Positions 1 through 12,235 of a stretch of DNA of 64,000 bases are shown here, piece after piece. The DNA comes from Hexactinellida sp. DTS-2022 (Eukaryota; Porifera; Hexactinellida): assembly GCA_028753945.1 (NCBI GenBank), contig JAPNXP010000008.1, positions 3,906,001 through 3,970,000 of the forward strand, in the 5' to 3' direction. How positions within the stretch are numbered: position 1 is the first letter of the stretch; every line of letters begins with the position of its first letter. The position numbers and the translations under genes were made by a program. The notes beneath the pieces were generated by a model that saw nothing but the letters and a program-made list of their open reading frames with translations, was not told the origin of the DNA and made no database searches.

Positions 1-79
1 ATGGTACAGAGTTGGGAGTTTCTAGTACAATATACAAACTTTTAATTCAAATTAATATTTATATTCGTGATTATTTTAG

Positions 80-1557
80 GGCGAAACTGGACTCAAAGGT
101 TTAACCGGCGACCAAGGCGTAAAGGGAATAAACGTAAGTATCCGCTTCTGTTAACAAAACTGTAATGTAAGACTAATACTAATTTGAATTATTTTATAAT
201 AGGGAGAACAAGGCCTTATGGGCCCTAAGGGCGACCAAGGTTCCCAAGGAGACGAGGTATGTTTATTTCTACATAACCGTACTATAATGCATTCAGATTA
301 TTGAAGCTGATTATAATTGCATAGGGATTGAAAGGCGCGGATGGTGCAAAGGGTGCTAAGGGTGAAGAGGTAGGTTGTCTACAATACAATTTGGTACATG
401 TAACGCTGTTATTATTAATGTCCCAACTAGGGGGATAATGGAGACAGAGGAGAGCAAGGTGCAAAGGGAGGAAAAGTAAGTGCTCAATTCTACTTAGTTA
501 TATTAGATTTGTACACTTGGTTTTAATCTATATGATTGTATAGGGATCCCAAGGATTACCAGGGGTATGCAGATCTCCAGATTGTGTTGGAGACCAGGTA
601 GCTAATATTTATATTATTATACCAGAATAAATAATGTAACAATTGTTTGATTTACTGAATCTATATAGGGTCAGAAAGGTGATCAAGGAGAAACAGGGCA
701 AAAGGGATTTCTTGTAAGTTACTCACAATAACTCGGGAATTGATAGTTTGATTAACATTATGATTTGCTTATAGGGAAGACGTGGAGACAAAGGTTCTAA
801 AGCTCCTGATGGAGATCAAGTGAGTATTGTTCTTAGATTCAATATACATGTATATAGCATATGCAGGTTTATTATTGCTTTTTATTAGGGATTAACTGGA
901 TCAAAAGGAGTTAATGGATTACCAGGCAGCATTGTAAGTAGAGTATTCAACAAATATATGATGTGTTTAATTATGTATTTATATTGTTATTATATATAAT
1001 TCATGTTATTTTATTTTATTTAGGGTGAGAATGGTGACACGGGAGAAGCCATTGAAAAGGTTTGTATTATTGTATACTACTATTTTTTAACAAATTTATT
1101 GGGAATCATGTTTATTATAAATACATTACTCTTGTAGAAACAATTTCAAGCAGGAAATTGCACTACAGATGGCAAGCTACTGTATGACACAGACAGTAAC
1201 AGAATCTACTTCTGCTCGGATGGACAGTATCTTGTAAGTACAGTTTTAGTAGTAACATAGTAGCTGCCTAGTCGGAGATTTGATTAATTACTAAGTCGTG
1301 TTGGAAGTATATTATTGTACTTCGTCAGCCTTTTAGCCTTTTAATTTCCCGATAAGTAGAACAAATTTGACGGTATCATAGTGATCTTAATAGCGAGAGT
1401 CGAAGTATGTATTATGTTAATTGTATATTGTACCCGTGTTGCTACTGACAAGAGCCTTTTGTAATTGATTTATTTAATCCAATTTACATTACAATATATT
1501 TAATCCTATCTATTCTCTATTCTCTAGTGCATTGGAAAAGAACCTTGTAATGTTTGA
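80..1557 (+). CDS. Collagen-like protein, 3' part (5' end outside window)
   Basis: Exons 80-133, 203-256, 325-369, 431-475, 544-597, 669-713, 775-819, 889-933, 1024-1059, 1138-1233 and 1528-1557 are bounded by AG/GT sites. The collagenous exons are 54, 45 or 36 bp, all multiples of 9, and each starts on a Gly codon, the usual fibril-collagen exon design. They encode Gly-X-Y repeats rich in Lys, Glu, Asp and Gln. Exon 544-597 interrupts the repeat with a two-cysteine stretch (VCRSPDCVGDQ). The last two exons encode a short non-collagenous tail with four cysteines (pattern C-x(19)-FC-SDG-QYL-CIG-x3-C), then TGA at 1555-1557. The same tail module occurs inside the transmembrane collagen at 10342-10549, so the two genes are probably tandem paralogs. 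It is extracellular by family; the N-terminus is unseen, so secreted versus membrane-anchored cannot be decided. Confidence 0.85.
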
Positions 1558-3366
1558 AGTTCTTAGTTCAAGACAAGTCAATCAATCTTACAACTGAATA
1601 TATGAGCTTTTGTATTAATTTTTGTATTAAATTTAGTCATTAACATTCCTCTTAGTAATACTTTAGGTCTTTTAACTATTTTGTATGCTATATAATCAGT
1701 TCAGTACATTTTCTGCTTTTATGTATGGATATGTCATTTATTAACATTACATATACTTATTTGTTATAAGTTATAACTATAATCTGAGCAAGTTTCAAGG
1801 AATCAATTGCATTGAATATCTGGATCGTTTAGTACTAGATATGCAATTTAGTTATTGTAAATTAACATTTTTAATCAGAATATATTTGGGACCTGATTTC
1901 TCAGAGAATGTATTATCTAAGTATAGATAATTTAATTCGGTTGCGATAATACTGTTTTAGATCTTACACCAGTGACCTTATTAGCTCTTTCATTATCAAT
2001 AGTTCTCTTTATAGTGTTAGTTACAACTTAATTTGGTTCTTGTTTCAATGGTTTTGTATTGCTGAAATCATCATCATTAGTTTAAATCTATTATCTACAA
2101 CCAACCCACTTTGGTTATTCAGAATATGTTTCTGTAATGTTAATCTCGGGTAGACCATTGGGAGGGCACCAAGTCAGGTGTCCCAACTTTCAATATGAGA
2201 ACTCGTGTTTGCATAATTACAATTATATTGGAATTTAATTCTTAGTTCTAATATACTGTAACCATCCATTCTACAGACCTGAAGGCAATGCTTTATTTCA
2301 ATTGTAACAACCCAGAAAATAAGCTTAGTTCGACTCGCATAATTTAATTACTGTCAACTCCCGTTATAACGAAGTGCTCTGGACCGTAGTTTAATTTCGT
2401 TATAAGCGGAGTTCGATCTTAAAAGAGTTCATTACAAGTTTAATTTCGTTATAACCGGAGTTCATTATAAACGGATTTCGTTATAACCGGAGTAAATCAA
2501 TAGCTTAGACCTAGAGCCTAGAGGCTATATGGGATTTAAATGACTTCGTTATAAGCGGAATTTAGTTATATCCATTTCGTTGTAACTGGAGTTTTAATAA
2601 TGTAATAAGATAGAAGGATTTCCGGACCATTGAATGACTTCGTTATATCCGACTTGGTTATAACGGGAGTTGGCTGTAATTTGTCTTCTATTGCATTTGA
2701 ACTGAATACAATTATTGTCTTGAAAAAGCTAGATCCTAAAGTAAGATTGTTATTGTATAATATCACTAGTTAGGAATAGTCAATATAAACATGAAAATAT
2801 TTTGCAGAGGTGTTTGTAAAATCTGACTACGTTGTGCCTCAGATTTGTTTTAAAAGTACTTTTCTTAAAAGCAAATAATATCTTTTAATACATACCGCAC
2901 TCCGCTTGTCCATTGCTGTCTGATTTGGTTCATTAATACAATCACAGTTTAGTTAATTTTTAATATTACTAACTGTGATGAAATATCTTGCATTCCAAAT
3001 GCGCCATACAGCAGGAAAATCTTTCAACGCTTCAGTTCCCAGTTTTATTAACTCATACCTTAATTAATAGGTAAAATTGCACTACCATAAATGTAAGTTT
3101 AGGAAGAACTATAACAATTAATTAATGAAGATTCCTAGCATTTTAATAAATAAATTAATAATTATATTATATTATTTATTGTTAAAGGAAAAAATGTAGG
3201 TTTGAGTGGTCAAATTACAAATGTACTATGTAGGTTCATGAGAATTAGTTATTTTATTCATTGCCTTATGGCAAAGTTCTCAATGTTTATCCTATTTCCT
3301 ATAGTGAACTAAGAAATTACCAAGTTATAATTATTTCATTTCATGTACATACTCTACTTGTTGTAG
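1558..3366. other. Intergenic spacer, collagen 3' flank to SVOP
   Basis: This is AT-rich sequence with no supported exon. It holds one clear MITE (2351-2676). The last bases before the SVOP ATG (ttgttgtag) form a good 3' splice site, so the SVOP gene may have an untranslated first exon somewhere in this spacer. Confidence 0.5.
2351..2676. mobile_element. Pogo/Tigger-like MITE (family CAGTNAACTCCCGTTATAAC)
   Basis: About 326 bp with terminal inverted repeats. The left end reads CTGTCAACTCCCGTTATAAC and the right end, reverse-complemented, reads CAGCCAACTCCCGTTATAAC. TA flanks both sides (2349-2350 and 2677-2678), as expected for Tc1/mariner/pogo transposition. The interior has further copies of the GTTATA motif and no coding capacity. 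Confidence 0.8.
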
Positions 3367-4982
3367 ATGGATGTAGAATCGGACGAGGAACATTTCTCAG
3401 TTCAGATTAACGGAGAGGTAGTTGAGCTGCTGCCACTTCATAAAGTTGATAACGAGAGTGCGAGTGAGGAGGTAGCATCTCAATCGCCCCAGTATACCAT
3501 AGATCAAGCAATTAGCAAAATTGGACTTGGACCTTTTCAGTTACATGTGTTTAACGTCGGAGGACTTATCTGGTTACTCGGAGCACCGCTCCAATTACAC
3601 AATGCTCTGCTAAGCCACGCCTGGCAGTGCGAATTCCAATTGTCCAATGCACAGGTTGCTATTATAACTGTGATGTCATCACTAGGGAACTGGGTTGCTT
3701 CTGCGCCGCTTGGGTTCATGTGTGATAAATATGGCAGAAAGAAACTTCTTACAATTGCACATTTTTTCCTGACCTATTTTGCGCTTCTTTCGGCATTGGC
3801 GCCAAACTTTTTCTGGCTTGTCGTTCTACGATTCGTAATCGGTGTTATTGGTGTGGTTGGTAATCACGTAGCTACGTACACAGTAGAGTTTATGCCTATT
3901 CGTGTCAGGTCTGCGGCTGTTATGCTACTGAATATCTACTGGACTGTCGGAACACTTCTGCTAGTTCTGCTCTGCTACTTGATTATACCAGTACTGGGCT
4001 GGAGGGTCCTTGTGTTCGTATCTTCAATCATACTAATCATAATCCCCTTGTGTTATCCCATCATCCCAACCTCTCCCAGGTTCCTAATGGGGAGAGGAAG
4101 GGTTGAAGATGCACACAAAGTCCTTAAGCTAGGAGCTAAAATAAACTGCCGGTCTCTTCCTAATGGCCAGTTAGTGCAAGATAGCGACTCTGGTGAAACT
4201 AACCAAGTTCAAATTGAGTTACTATCGCAACAGGAAGCAGCAGACACAGAAACAGATATTACACAGGTGTCTACGCGTAACCCAGCATCCAAACTGAAAC
4301 GGGTTTGTAATAAGAAAGGCATATTAGAGATCTTCAGCAAGAAATACTTACTCAGACTATTATCCTAGCCGTCATATGGTTCACGAGTGCATTTATATAC
4401 TACGGAGTTGTGTTGATTACCTCGGACATATTCACTTATGACCAACACTGCACTCACGTCTTATATTCCAATACAACCAACAACACTATTATAGACAACC
4501 CCAATAAATTCTGCAATCCACTCACAAGCGAAGACTACTATGAGTTCCTTATTACAACTCTCGCAGAGGTTCCAGGGATTGTTATAACAATCTTAATATT
4601 AGAAATTATTGGTCGTAAGCTAACGTTCTTTATAGAGTTTTTTATAGGTGGCGGTTCATTCTTTGTTCTGTTTCTTTGCACGTCATTTGATAGAAGCCTC
4701 AAGACGGCAGCGCTATTCCTGATCCGTGCGTGCATCAGTGCAGTATTTATGGTTACTTATCTGTACACCACTGAAGTATACCCGACACACATTAGAGCGA
4801 CTGCTCTATCTATCCACAGCTCCTTCGCGAGAGTAGCAATTATTCTGTCGAGTTTCGTAGCTCAAGTGCTGTTGAGAAGTAATTTTCTAGTCGCAGTTGG
4901 TTTGTTCGGAGGTCTGGGCATTTTCACTGCGATTCTTAGCCTGCTTCTACCTTATGAGACGAAAGGAAAGAAAATTAAATAA
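3367..4982 (+). CDS. SVOP-like: SVOP-like MFS transporter with a one-base frame break
   Basis: Two adjacent reading frames (3367-4368 and 4356-4982) together encode a protein of about 537 residues, matching 12-helix synaptic vesicle 2-related proteins (SVOP/SVOPL, MFS superfamily). Visible family signatures are an N-terminal YTIDQAISKIGLGPFQLH-type motif, DKYGRKK after helix 2, R-x-G motifs, TVEFMPIRVR after helix 4 and TTEVYPTHIRATAL late in the protein. Frame 1 stops at 4366-4368, but the homologous sequence continues in frame 3 from codon ACT at 4356. A one-base loss in CTCAG(A)ACT just before helix 7 explains this. Causes could be an assembly error, an allelic or fixed pseudogene, or removal of a 53-nt GT-AG segment (about 4300-4352) that would restore the frame. 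The substrate of this family is unknown. ATG 3367 directly follows a good 3' splice site. Confidence 0.8.
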
Positions 4983-5422
4983 ATTGTATATTTATTCAAA
5001 CTCACTGTAAAAATATATAGTATGTGAAATTGCTTTAGTTAAAATTAAGGTGTTATTTTGGCAGAGATGAGTATTATGAACCATTCTTAGAAAGCAAATA
5101 ATTAGGTGTCCAGAAGTTGTATAATTGAATTGTAAGGTAGATTGAAGATTGACTGAGAAACAAATTTAATTTCCCTTCCTATTTGAATAAACCGGTCAAT
5201 ATTAATAAGATCGATCAATAGGTTACTTGCTCTAGTAATTAACTTATTAACTTTATTTAGATCAGTTTTTAATTGTGTTGCTGAATTCTTCTATTCAATG
5301 ATTAGGTTAACGGTATGTAATCATATTGGTAGGGATGAAATTTAATCAGCCATCTCATTAGAAATGTACTTGCAGCCAATCGATATTAAAGAGTATCGCT
5401 GATACTTGATTGTGGCTAGTTT
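4983..5422. other. Intergenic spacer between SVOP-like and transmembrane collagen genes
   Basis: This is AT-rich sequence containing the SVOP 3' flank and the putative promoter/5' UTR of the next gene. I see no additional exon, RNA gene or clear repeat. Confidence 0.4.
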
Positions 5423-8400
5423 ATGTTTTACAGAATATGTATAACTCCAGATTATTCAACTACAGCCAATGCCATCAGTTATATAACAGTAGATTATAGG
5501 ATTGACCAAATCCACTTAATTGAACGGAATTTGTTCGTCATCATGCTTGTAATTAGTTTTATAACACAGTCAGTCTGTAACTTGTTAATTTTCAGTTTGT
5601 TCATTGGCTTATTTAGGAATTTGAGGGCACAAGGTAAGCTCTGACAACTGATTTTAAATAAAACTGTACTCGATGTAGTATAGACTCAAAAATGTTAGAA
5701 AAGATTAATGAGTTTATAATCGATTTGTTACAGAAAATGAGGAATGCACAAATCCGTTGGATATATTTTTCCTGATTGATGGATCGGGCAGTTTGGGGGA
5801 AGAAGAGTTTGTACGCTCAAAGCAATTGGTTAGTCAGATACTGAGTATGTACAGTACTTCGGATCGAAACAGAGCGGGTTATGCGGTATTCACTTCCAAC
5901 ATTAACAATGTACGTTACTTGACGCCGGAATTAAATAACCTACTGGTGCATCTGGAGTACGAGCAGTATCCAGCCACCAGCACTAACTTGTACAAAGCAT
6001 TGCAATTTGTATATGAAAATGTGTTCACACATGGAAACAGGAGAGAAAACGCTGGACGTGTACTAGTAGTGCTTAGTGATGGGAATGACGAAAGGAATGT
6101 TGGAGAGCTGAGTTTTAAGCTGGAGACAGAAAGAGGAGTTAAGATACTTGTATTCGCGTTCGGTAATTCAATTAGCCAAGCTCAGCTACAAGAAATTGCT
6201 ACTGATCCTGACAACACTACGTTGTTCATGTTTCCTTCCGTTTCTGAAGGGATAGCCAACATTCAAATGCTTAGCAAAGCAATATGTCCTGGTTAGTAAT
6301 CCCCCCCTTCTTTGGTAAATTATAGAATTTCAAATTGTATTATATAATCATAGTTCAAATACCAACCACTATAGCTTCGTAATGGTAATATTGTGTTTGG
6401 AGGTACAAGTTTAACTTAAGTTTATTAACTTATTTAATCCAAATCCACTAATAGATTGTATACGTAAACATTCTAATAATGCAATAAATCAATAGACAGT
6501 CTTTCTATAACAACATTGTGATTTGGAACATTTTTGTTTCTTGTAGTCTCGGAGTGCTGTAGCAGAGGGAGACAGGTAATTAGCCAGTCTGACACTCTAA
6601 TTTGTTAAACCTGAGGCTAGGCCAGAATTGCTGTTATTAATTGCAGTAAAAGTGACACCTATTTATTGATTTCTATTGTCTAGGGTAAAAGAGGTGCAAG
6701 AGGATTGGATGGTGGCAATGTAAGCTTAATGAGTCTCTAATTCCTGAATGAATGCTTTATACATTAATATATTGTGTAGGGAGATATGGGAGAAGACGGC
6801 AGGACAGGGAAATGCAAGCTGAGAGACCCAGTGAGCCTAACCTAATTTATAAGTATTTCGTATGCACTATTGGAATGCTATAGTCAAGTATATGTATAGA
6901 TTTAATTGATCGTTGTAATGGTTAGGTGTGCAATCAAGCTTGAACCACACTTAAATTTCTGCTGATTTAGCAATTTATTCTAGGAATTTTGATTTAAGAC
7001 AAAATACTTGTAGATACGTTTCACAATTTAATAATGATAATGGTGTCTTACTAAATATTTACATCAATTATCTATCTAGACTTGCACTTTAAGTCTCAGA
7101 AAGGGGGATCAGGTAGGCATATAGATGAACTTATTACATAATTAATTTTTAAAAATAATATTTTATTTATTTTATTAGGGGTTTAAAGGGAAAAGAGGTC
7201 CTCAGGGAGATCAAGGAATTGTGGGATTAGAGGTGCTGTTCTTACAATAATATACTTCAGAAGTTAAATTAACCGTTAAATTAATTAATAAACTGTTTAG
7301 GGGGTTGATGGTATTATCGGGTTCAAAGGAGAGATTGGAGAAAAAGGATTAAAGGTTAGTTTTTACGTTTCTAGAGATAATAATACAGTCGGAGGATAAA
7401 AGTATTCAACTTATTTGTTTGGTTAAAGCTACAAAATTTTAGTTGCATAATTGTGTAGCAGAAAACGCAACTTGTACACAAATAATGTTATAGTACATCT
7501 GTCCCTTTGATTAATTAACGTATTAGTTCAAGAAACATAATCATTACGTGATCAGCACAACTACCTCCCTCACAGGTGTGGTAGATTAAGAATATGCTTA
7601 AATATGTGGATTTGTAATTAAATAAGGAATATGAAACCTCAGAGAGGAGGGACTAATTAATTATATTAACTTTACTGTCTATGCTAGGGAATCAATGGAA
7701 CAAAGGGAGAGAAAGGAGAGAAGGGAGAAAATGGTACAAAGGTGAGAAATATTATTAATTTCCGTGTCTTAATTAATGGGAACAAGAATATATATGAACT
7801 AGACAAACATATATCTAATTTATACAGTAGTGTTCGCGTAATTGCAAGTCGCATTTTGCACTAAATCTGCTTGCTAATTAGCGAACTTGCTACAGTGGAT
7901 GTCGGTTATAAGAACATCGTCGGGAACTGCATATAATACCGGCATAAATAATATAGGGTATACGGCAACAATTTCCCAGTAGAATGTTCTTATATCCGAC
8001 ATGTTCTTATATTCCTTTAAAGCAATTGCTATTAGGAAAAAACCACTGTAGTATGTCATTGAGTCTGTATTCACGTAGGGACCTGTAGGGGACCAAGGCG
8101 ACAGAGGGCCGAAAGGAGAAGTGGTTTGTTAATCGGTTAACTTTGATATTATTAAATTAACCTCTGTGCTTTATAAGTAACCTCTATAGGGTATCAAAGG
8201 AGATATCGGGGCTCAAGGTTTGAACGGCAGCAAGGTAACGATTACAATTATATTGTCCCTTAAAATAGTGTCTTATTGCATAGTATGTTTATAGGGAGAT
8301 GTTGGCAATATCGGTGTGTGTCGAAACTCTACATTCAATACTCCCTTCAGTTGTGTGGGGAATAAAGTAAGTGATTATGAAGCGTTTAATAGCTTTGTTT

Positions 8401-11400
8401 TGGCAATTAAGAATAAGATAGTTTGTGTTCGAAATATATGTGCTGTAACTATTTTAACTTGGGATGCCAGGTGATGTCTGAGAGCCCTTGGAATGACCTC
8501 TGCATTCCATGGTTGTCTGCCCATTTCGAGTGTAGATAGGAGTCGTCGTCAGCTGACTCTAGCTTCTTCAGCTCCTCCTGTCGCTTGTACGCACCGGACA
8601 TCATTCTCTTCTGCTCCTCCTCCGAGAATATCGGCTCTCTGGCTGGAGGCCCGAATCCTCTCTTTTGGAGTTTGCAGATTATCTTTGTCTTCTCATTCCG
8701 GCCTATGTAGTCTTGCAGAGATTTCTTCGCTTCCATTTCTTTCCCTGAGAACCACAGACTCGCCTGGTCGCCCGAGATGACGAGCTTGCTGGCCTGGGTC
8801 CCGGACAGGTCCTCCTCTCCCTTCAGTTCCATGTCCACCGGCTCGTGGGGCGGGAGTCCCATGGGGTACACAATCATGGTGGCCCCTCTCAGCTGATCGA
8901 GAGCCCCCTGCGCCATCGACAGGGTCAAACACTTGCCCGCGTCGATCAGTTTCTTAGACACCATCTGTCTCGCCTCCTCAGCTGTCCGTTTGAGTACGTC
9001 CTGCATTTTCTCATTGGGTGCCTGTCCGTTGCGTCTCCCAATCGGGTCCTTGTTCTCCCTCGCGCCGCCGCTGGGCTGGCACTTCAGGCCCCACTCGTCC
9101 ACAAGTTTCAGCTCTGTTACCTAAATAAAGCTAACAGTTAACGTAGCTGCCCAGGAATGTTGAAGTGAAACTGAAAGTTAATTCACTTTCAATTGAAAGT
9201 GAAAGTGAAAATGGGATTTTTCTATTTATACCTTTGACCCCAATGGCAACTACGGTTAACTAGATTTGATATTTGAGAACTTGTCATTACCTGTTCGTCA
9301 GTGAGTCCCTGTATGTTGGGCGGGAGGGCCACGCCGTGGTCTGCCAGGTTCACAATCTCGTCACAGAGACGGTCCACCTTAAGTTTGAGGTTGTGCAACT
9401 CTGTTATTTCTCCCAGCAGCTGAGCGATGCTTATGCCACACAGGGTTTCGTATAGGAACACACTCGTATCGCCCTGCTTCACGTGGAGTATTACCATTAT
9501 AGCTTATGTCTATATTAGTGTAATTGCAGATTAATAACGAATATTTTAATAAAATTAATTTCCATGAAAATGCAATAATTTAGTTTGCACATCACTTATC
9601 AGAAAACTAGGATACTATCATAAATAGATTATAACAGCGTTCTCAATGAGTTTTATTTCTTAGGGAGAGAAAGGAGAGATTGGACAAAAAGGGGAAAAAG
9701 GCATAATTGTGAGTGAATTCGACTATTATCTCCTGGATATGTAATAACTAATAACCAATCCAATGATATATATTATAGGGCCTAAAAGGTGACCAAGGGT
9801 CGAAAGGATCGAAAGGAGACCAAGTAAGAATAACTGAATACAATCATAAATTAGAGTAGACATACAAAATTTAATAATTAATTGTTTCCAATTTTTAAAG
9901 GGAGTTAAAGGAGGCATTGGAGAGAAAGGATTGAAAGGAAATAAGGTGATAATTATTTCAGCTGTATGTCCCTAACATTAATTCTAACTTGATTATTTTC
10001 TGATTTATTGTAGGGGAATCAAGGAGTAGTGGGAGATGCAATTCTATATGTAAGTTTGCAAATAATATTAAATCAAGTGATTACAGTCGAAATCGGGTTT
10101 TTTTGCCCCCCAAATGCATGGAAAAAGAGGCAAAAAAACCCGATACGCAAAAAAACCCGTATTTAACATTATACAGTGCTATGAGGTTATGAAGAAACAA
10201 GGAGAAGCAAGGAGGCAAAATAACCCGTGGCAAAAAAACCCGTGGCAAAAAACCCCGATTTCGACTGTATTGCCACAATGTTAATATCCCAGCTAAATAC
10301 TACATGTACGTGTGTGTAACTATTCGATTCATTCGATTTAGCAATCTTACGACTCTTCGGACTGTACAGAGCCCGGCAGTATCTTCTTTGACGTGGCAAG
10401 TAAAGTGTTGTACTACTGCGATGGAGCATCAATGACACACAAGGTACAAGTATATAGCGATGCCATTCCATGTGTCACTTAGTATATTCAATTACTCATC
10501 CATTATTCTATTTAGTGTATTGGACCAGGGGAAACAGGGGATTGTCGAGGTGAGTACTAGTAGAGAAATAATATAACTCACTAATGAATAGTTTATTTAA
10601 TCGTTAGTCAACTCTTTTCGTCCCTCAATATTTATGTTAAATAGTCAACAAAATATGTACATGTATGAAACCTGTGAAATGAGAAGTGTAAGTACTCAGA
10701 ATTAATATTAAATATACGAACCCTTAATACGAACAACAACGGAAGGTCAAAATTTGTTCGCTTTATCCGGAGTTCGTATTAACCGGAGTAATACCCAATG
10801 AACAACCATTGTAGGGACTTGATTTTGTTGAACTGTTTGTTTGTCTTATCCTGAAATTCGTATTAACCGTGTTCGTACCAACGAGGTTCTACTCTACATA
10901 TTCTATCAAAAATTTATAAGTTATTCCACTCACCACTAAATATTTTCAGCGCCCAGTTAAATGTAAAATACCTCTCCCCCAATATGTTTGGCATTATACG
11001 CCCTGCTACTAGCACCTGCTAGTTGACTGGTGTATTGTATATATTATTCCGTGCGTTTAGACTGTCAGTGCGTGCTGAGCAGCGGAGAGATCATACAGTG
11101 CAACACAACTCGACTGATATTCAGAGAAGCTTCTGACTGCACTTCTAACGTAGCTGTGGACTTTGTAATGATCGTAGACGACTCGTACAACAACGTAGAG
11201 TCCCATGAGTGGATCAGGACGCACGTGCCTCTCCTCAACCAGAAGTTGCTAGAGCGGTGCGTCGGACTCAGCGCAGCTGCTCCCAACCTGGTACAGCTGA
11301 TCGCATTCGGAGCCGGAAGCATTTTGGAAGCTCCGCACTTTGTGACGCCTGACAGTGTGTACGTACACCCAAGTTTTAGCGATTCTCCAACAACGATGAG

Positions 11401-12235
11401 AGTTAACTTTCTGACAGACGCTATAAATAACCTGCAGAACCAGCAGACTCGGCCTATAGACGGATACAGGGAGCCCGGGTACTCGGCTCTAGACTTCGCG
11501 CTAGAATTCGCTTCGCTGCGTGAATCGACAGACAAGAATCAGTTCATTCCCATGTTCATATTCATTACAGACGAACACGCAAGTGATTATTCCGAGGCAC
11601 AGTTCGAATCGATTGTAGAAAAAGTTAGAGAGAGATCTACTCTCGTGCTAGAGTTCATAGTTAACCCTCTCAAGATGAACACCTCAAGCATAGACGACCT
11701 GTTTGGTGTCGCCTATTCTAACGCTCAGGACTTGACAGTGTGGGGAGTTAATGCTAATGGAACCGAGAAGTCTACCGTGGCTAGTGGCAGTGTTACAGTG
11801 TACCCCCGAGATGACCCCATGCACCGAGAGGTGAAGCGGGACTACATGGACCTAGCCATGTGCACACAGAGGACCTCCACTCACCTCTGGAACCTGGGCA
11901 CGCTCTTGAGCTCAGACGCCAGAGCATCCGCGGTATTCGTTAGCGAAAGCGCAGGTGCGGTTATCGAGCGAGCTGTGGATTTCTCCTGCCAGCAGTGCTA
12001 CTGTAACGGCAGCGAAGCCGCCACTTGCATTCAGTTGGAAGAGAAACTGCTTTGCGACTGCATCACGAGCAGCAGTGACAGACGGTGCCCATGTGTACGC
12101 GAGGAAATACAGAATATTCTAGAAGGAAAATCTCAGCTGTCGATCCCAATGGTCAAGCTAAAGTGTAACATTGAGAGCCCACGTGTTGATATTGAAGTGT
12201 GTAGAAGGTTTTTGGTGGAAGCAGCTGACCCCTAA
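5423..12235 (+). CDS. Type II transmembrane collagen with N-terminal VWA and C-terminal VWA-like domains
   Basis: Nineteen exons give a 907-residue protein: 5423-5633, 5734-6291, 6547-6575, 6684-6719, 6780-6830, 7080-7112, 7179-7232, 7301-7354, 7688-7741, 8079-8123, 8190-8234, 8295-8366, 9664-9708, 9779-9823, 9901-9945, 10014-10049, 10342-10443, 10516-10549, 11061-12235. Exon 1 encodes a cytoplasmic stub and one hydrophobic helix (about residues 38-65) with no cleavable signal, implying type II topology. A von Willebrand A domain follows, with an intact MIDAS start (DGSGS) and a later LSDGND. Next come Gly-X-Y blocks in 54/45/36-bp exons with cysteine-pair interruptions (exons 6780-7112 and 8295-8366). 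Then comes the cysteine module shared with the upstream collagen. The last large exon encodes a second VWA-like fold (FVMIVDDSYN, FIFITDEHASD) with a degenerate MIDAS and a Cys-rich end. It probably acts in cell adhesion or matrix attachment. CFAP298 lies antisense in intron 12. Confidence 0.85.
7825..8048. mobile_element. MITE (family CAGTGGTGTTC) with a second element inserted
   Basis: Outer ends are CAGTAGTGTTCGCGTAAT and, reverse-complemented, CAGTGGTTTTTTCCTAAT, with flanking TA at 7823-7824 and 8049-8050. The interior (about 7894-8010) is interrupted by another inverted-repeat sequence, GTCGGTTATAAGAACAT versus ATGTTCTTATATCCGAC. It resembles the element at 61974-62151 and sits in an intron of the transmembrane collagen gene. 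Confidence 0.7.
8449..9497 (-). CDS. CFAP298: Cilia- and flagella-associated protein 298 (C21orf59/Kurly)
   Basis: Exons 9291-9497 and 8449-9120 give 292 residues, close to the usual 290. The N-terminus MVILHVKQGD, the central LPPNIQGLTDEQ and GRRNGQAPNEKMQ, and MIVYPMGLPP, EDLSGTQA, GRNEKTKII and APAREPI-like blocks are highly characteristic of CFAP298. The family protein is cytoplasmic, works in dynein-arm preassembly and planar positioning of motile cilia, and supports outer dynein arm docking. The gene lies wholly inside intron 12 (8367-9663) of the transmembrane collagen gene on the opposite strand. Its one intron is phase 0. The stop TAG is read from 8449-8451. It implies that the organism makes motile cilia or flagella. 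Confidence 0.97.
10084..10267. mobile_element. MITE, 184 bp (family CAGTCGAAATCGGG)
   Basis: Terminal inverted repeats CAGTCGAAATCGGGTTTTTT and its complement end exactly at TA dinucleotides (10082-10083 and 10268-10269). The interior repeats blocks of poly-A plus CCCG. It is located in the collagen intron 10050-10341. Confidence 0.85.
10715..10896. mobile_element. MITE copy 1 of the CAGTANNACCTCGTTA-ACGAAC family
   Basis: This copy is closely alike in sequence and length to the elements at 37361-37533 and 46749-46932. Shared blocks are ACGGAAGG, TTTGTTCGCTTTATCCGGAG, GGAGTAATACCCA, and a right end with AACGAGGTTCTACT. Its ends are decayed, so borders are approximate. It lies in the last collagen intron. 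Confidence 0.75.

Noticed and set aside
80..12235. Idea that both collagen segments form one gene
   Set aside because: The first ends at a clear TGA (1555-1557) after its Cys tail, a separate transporter gene lies between, and the second begins with its own membrane helix and VWA.
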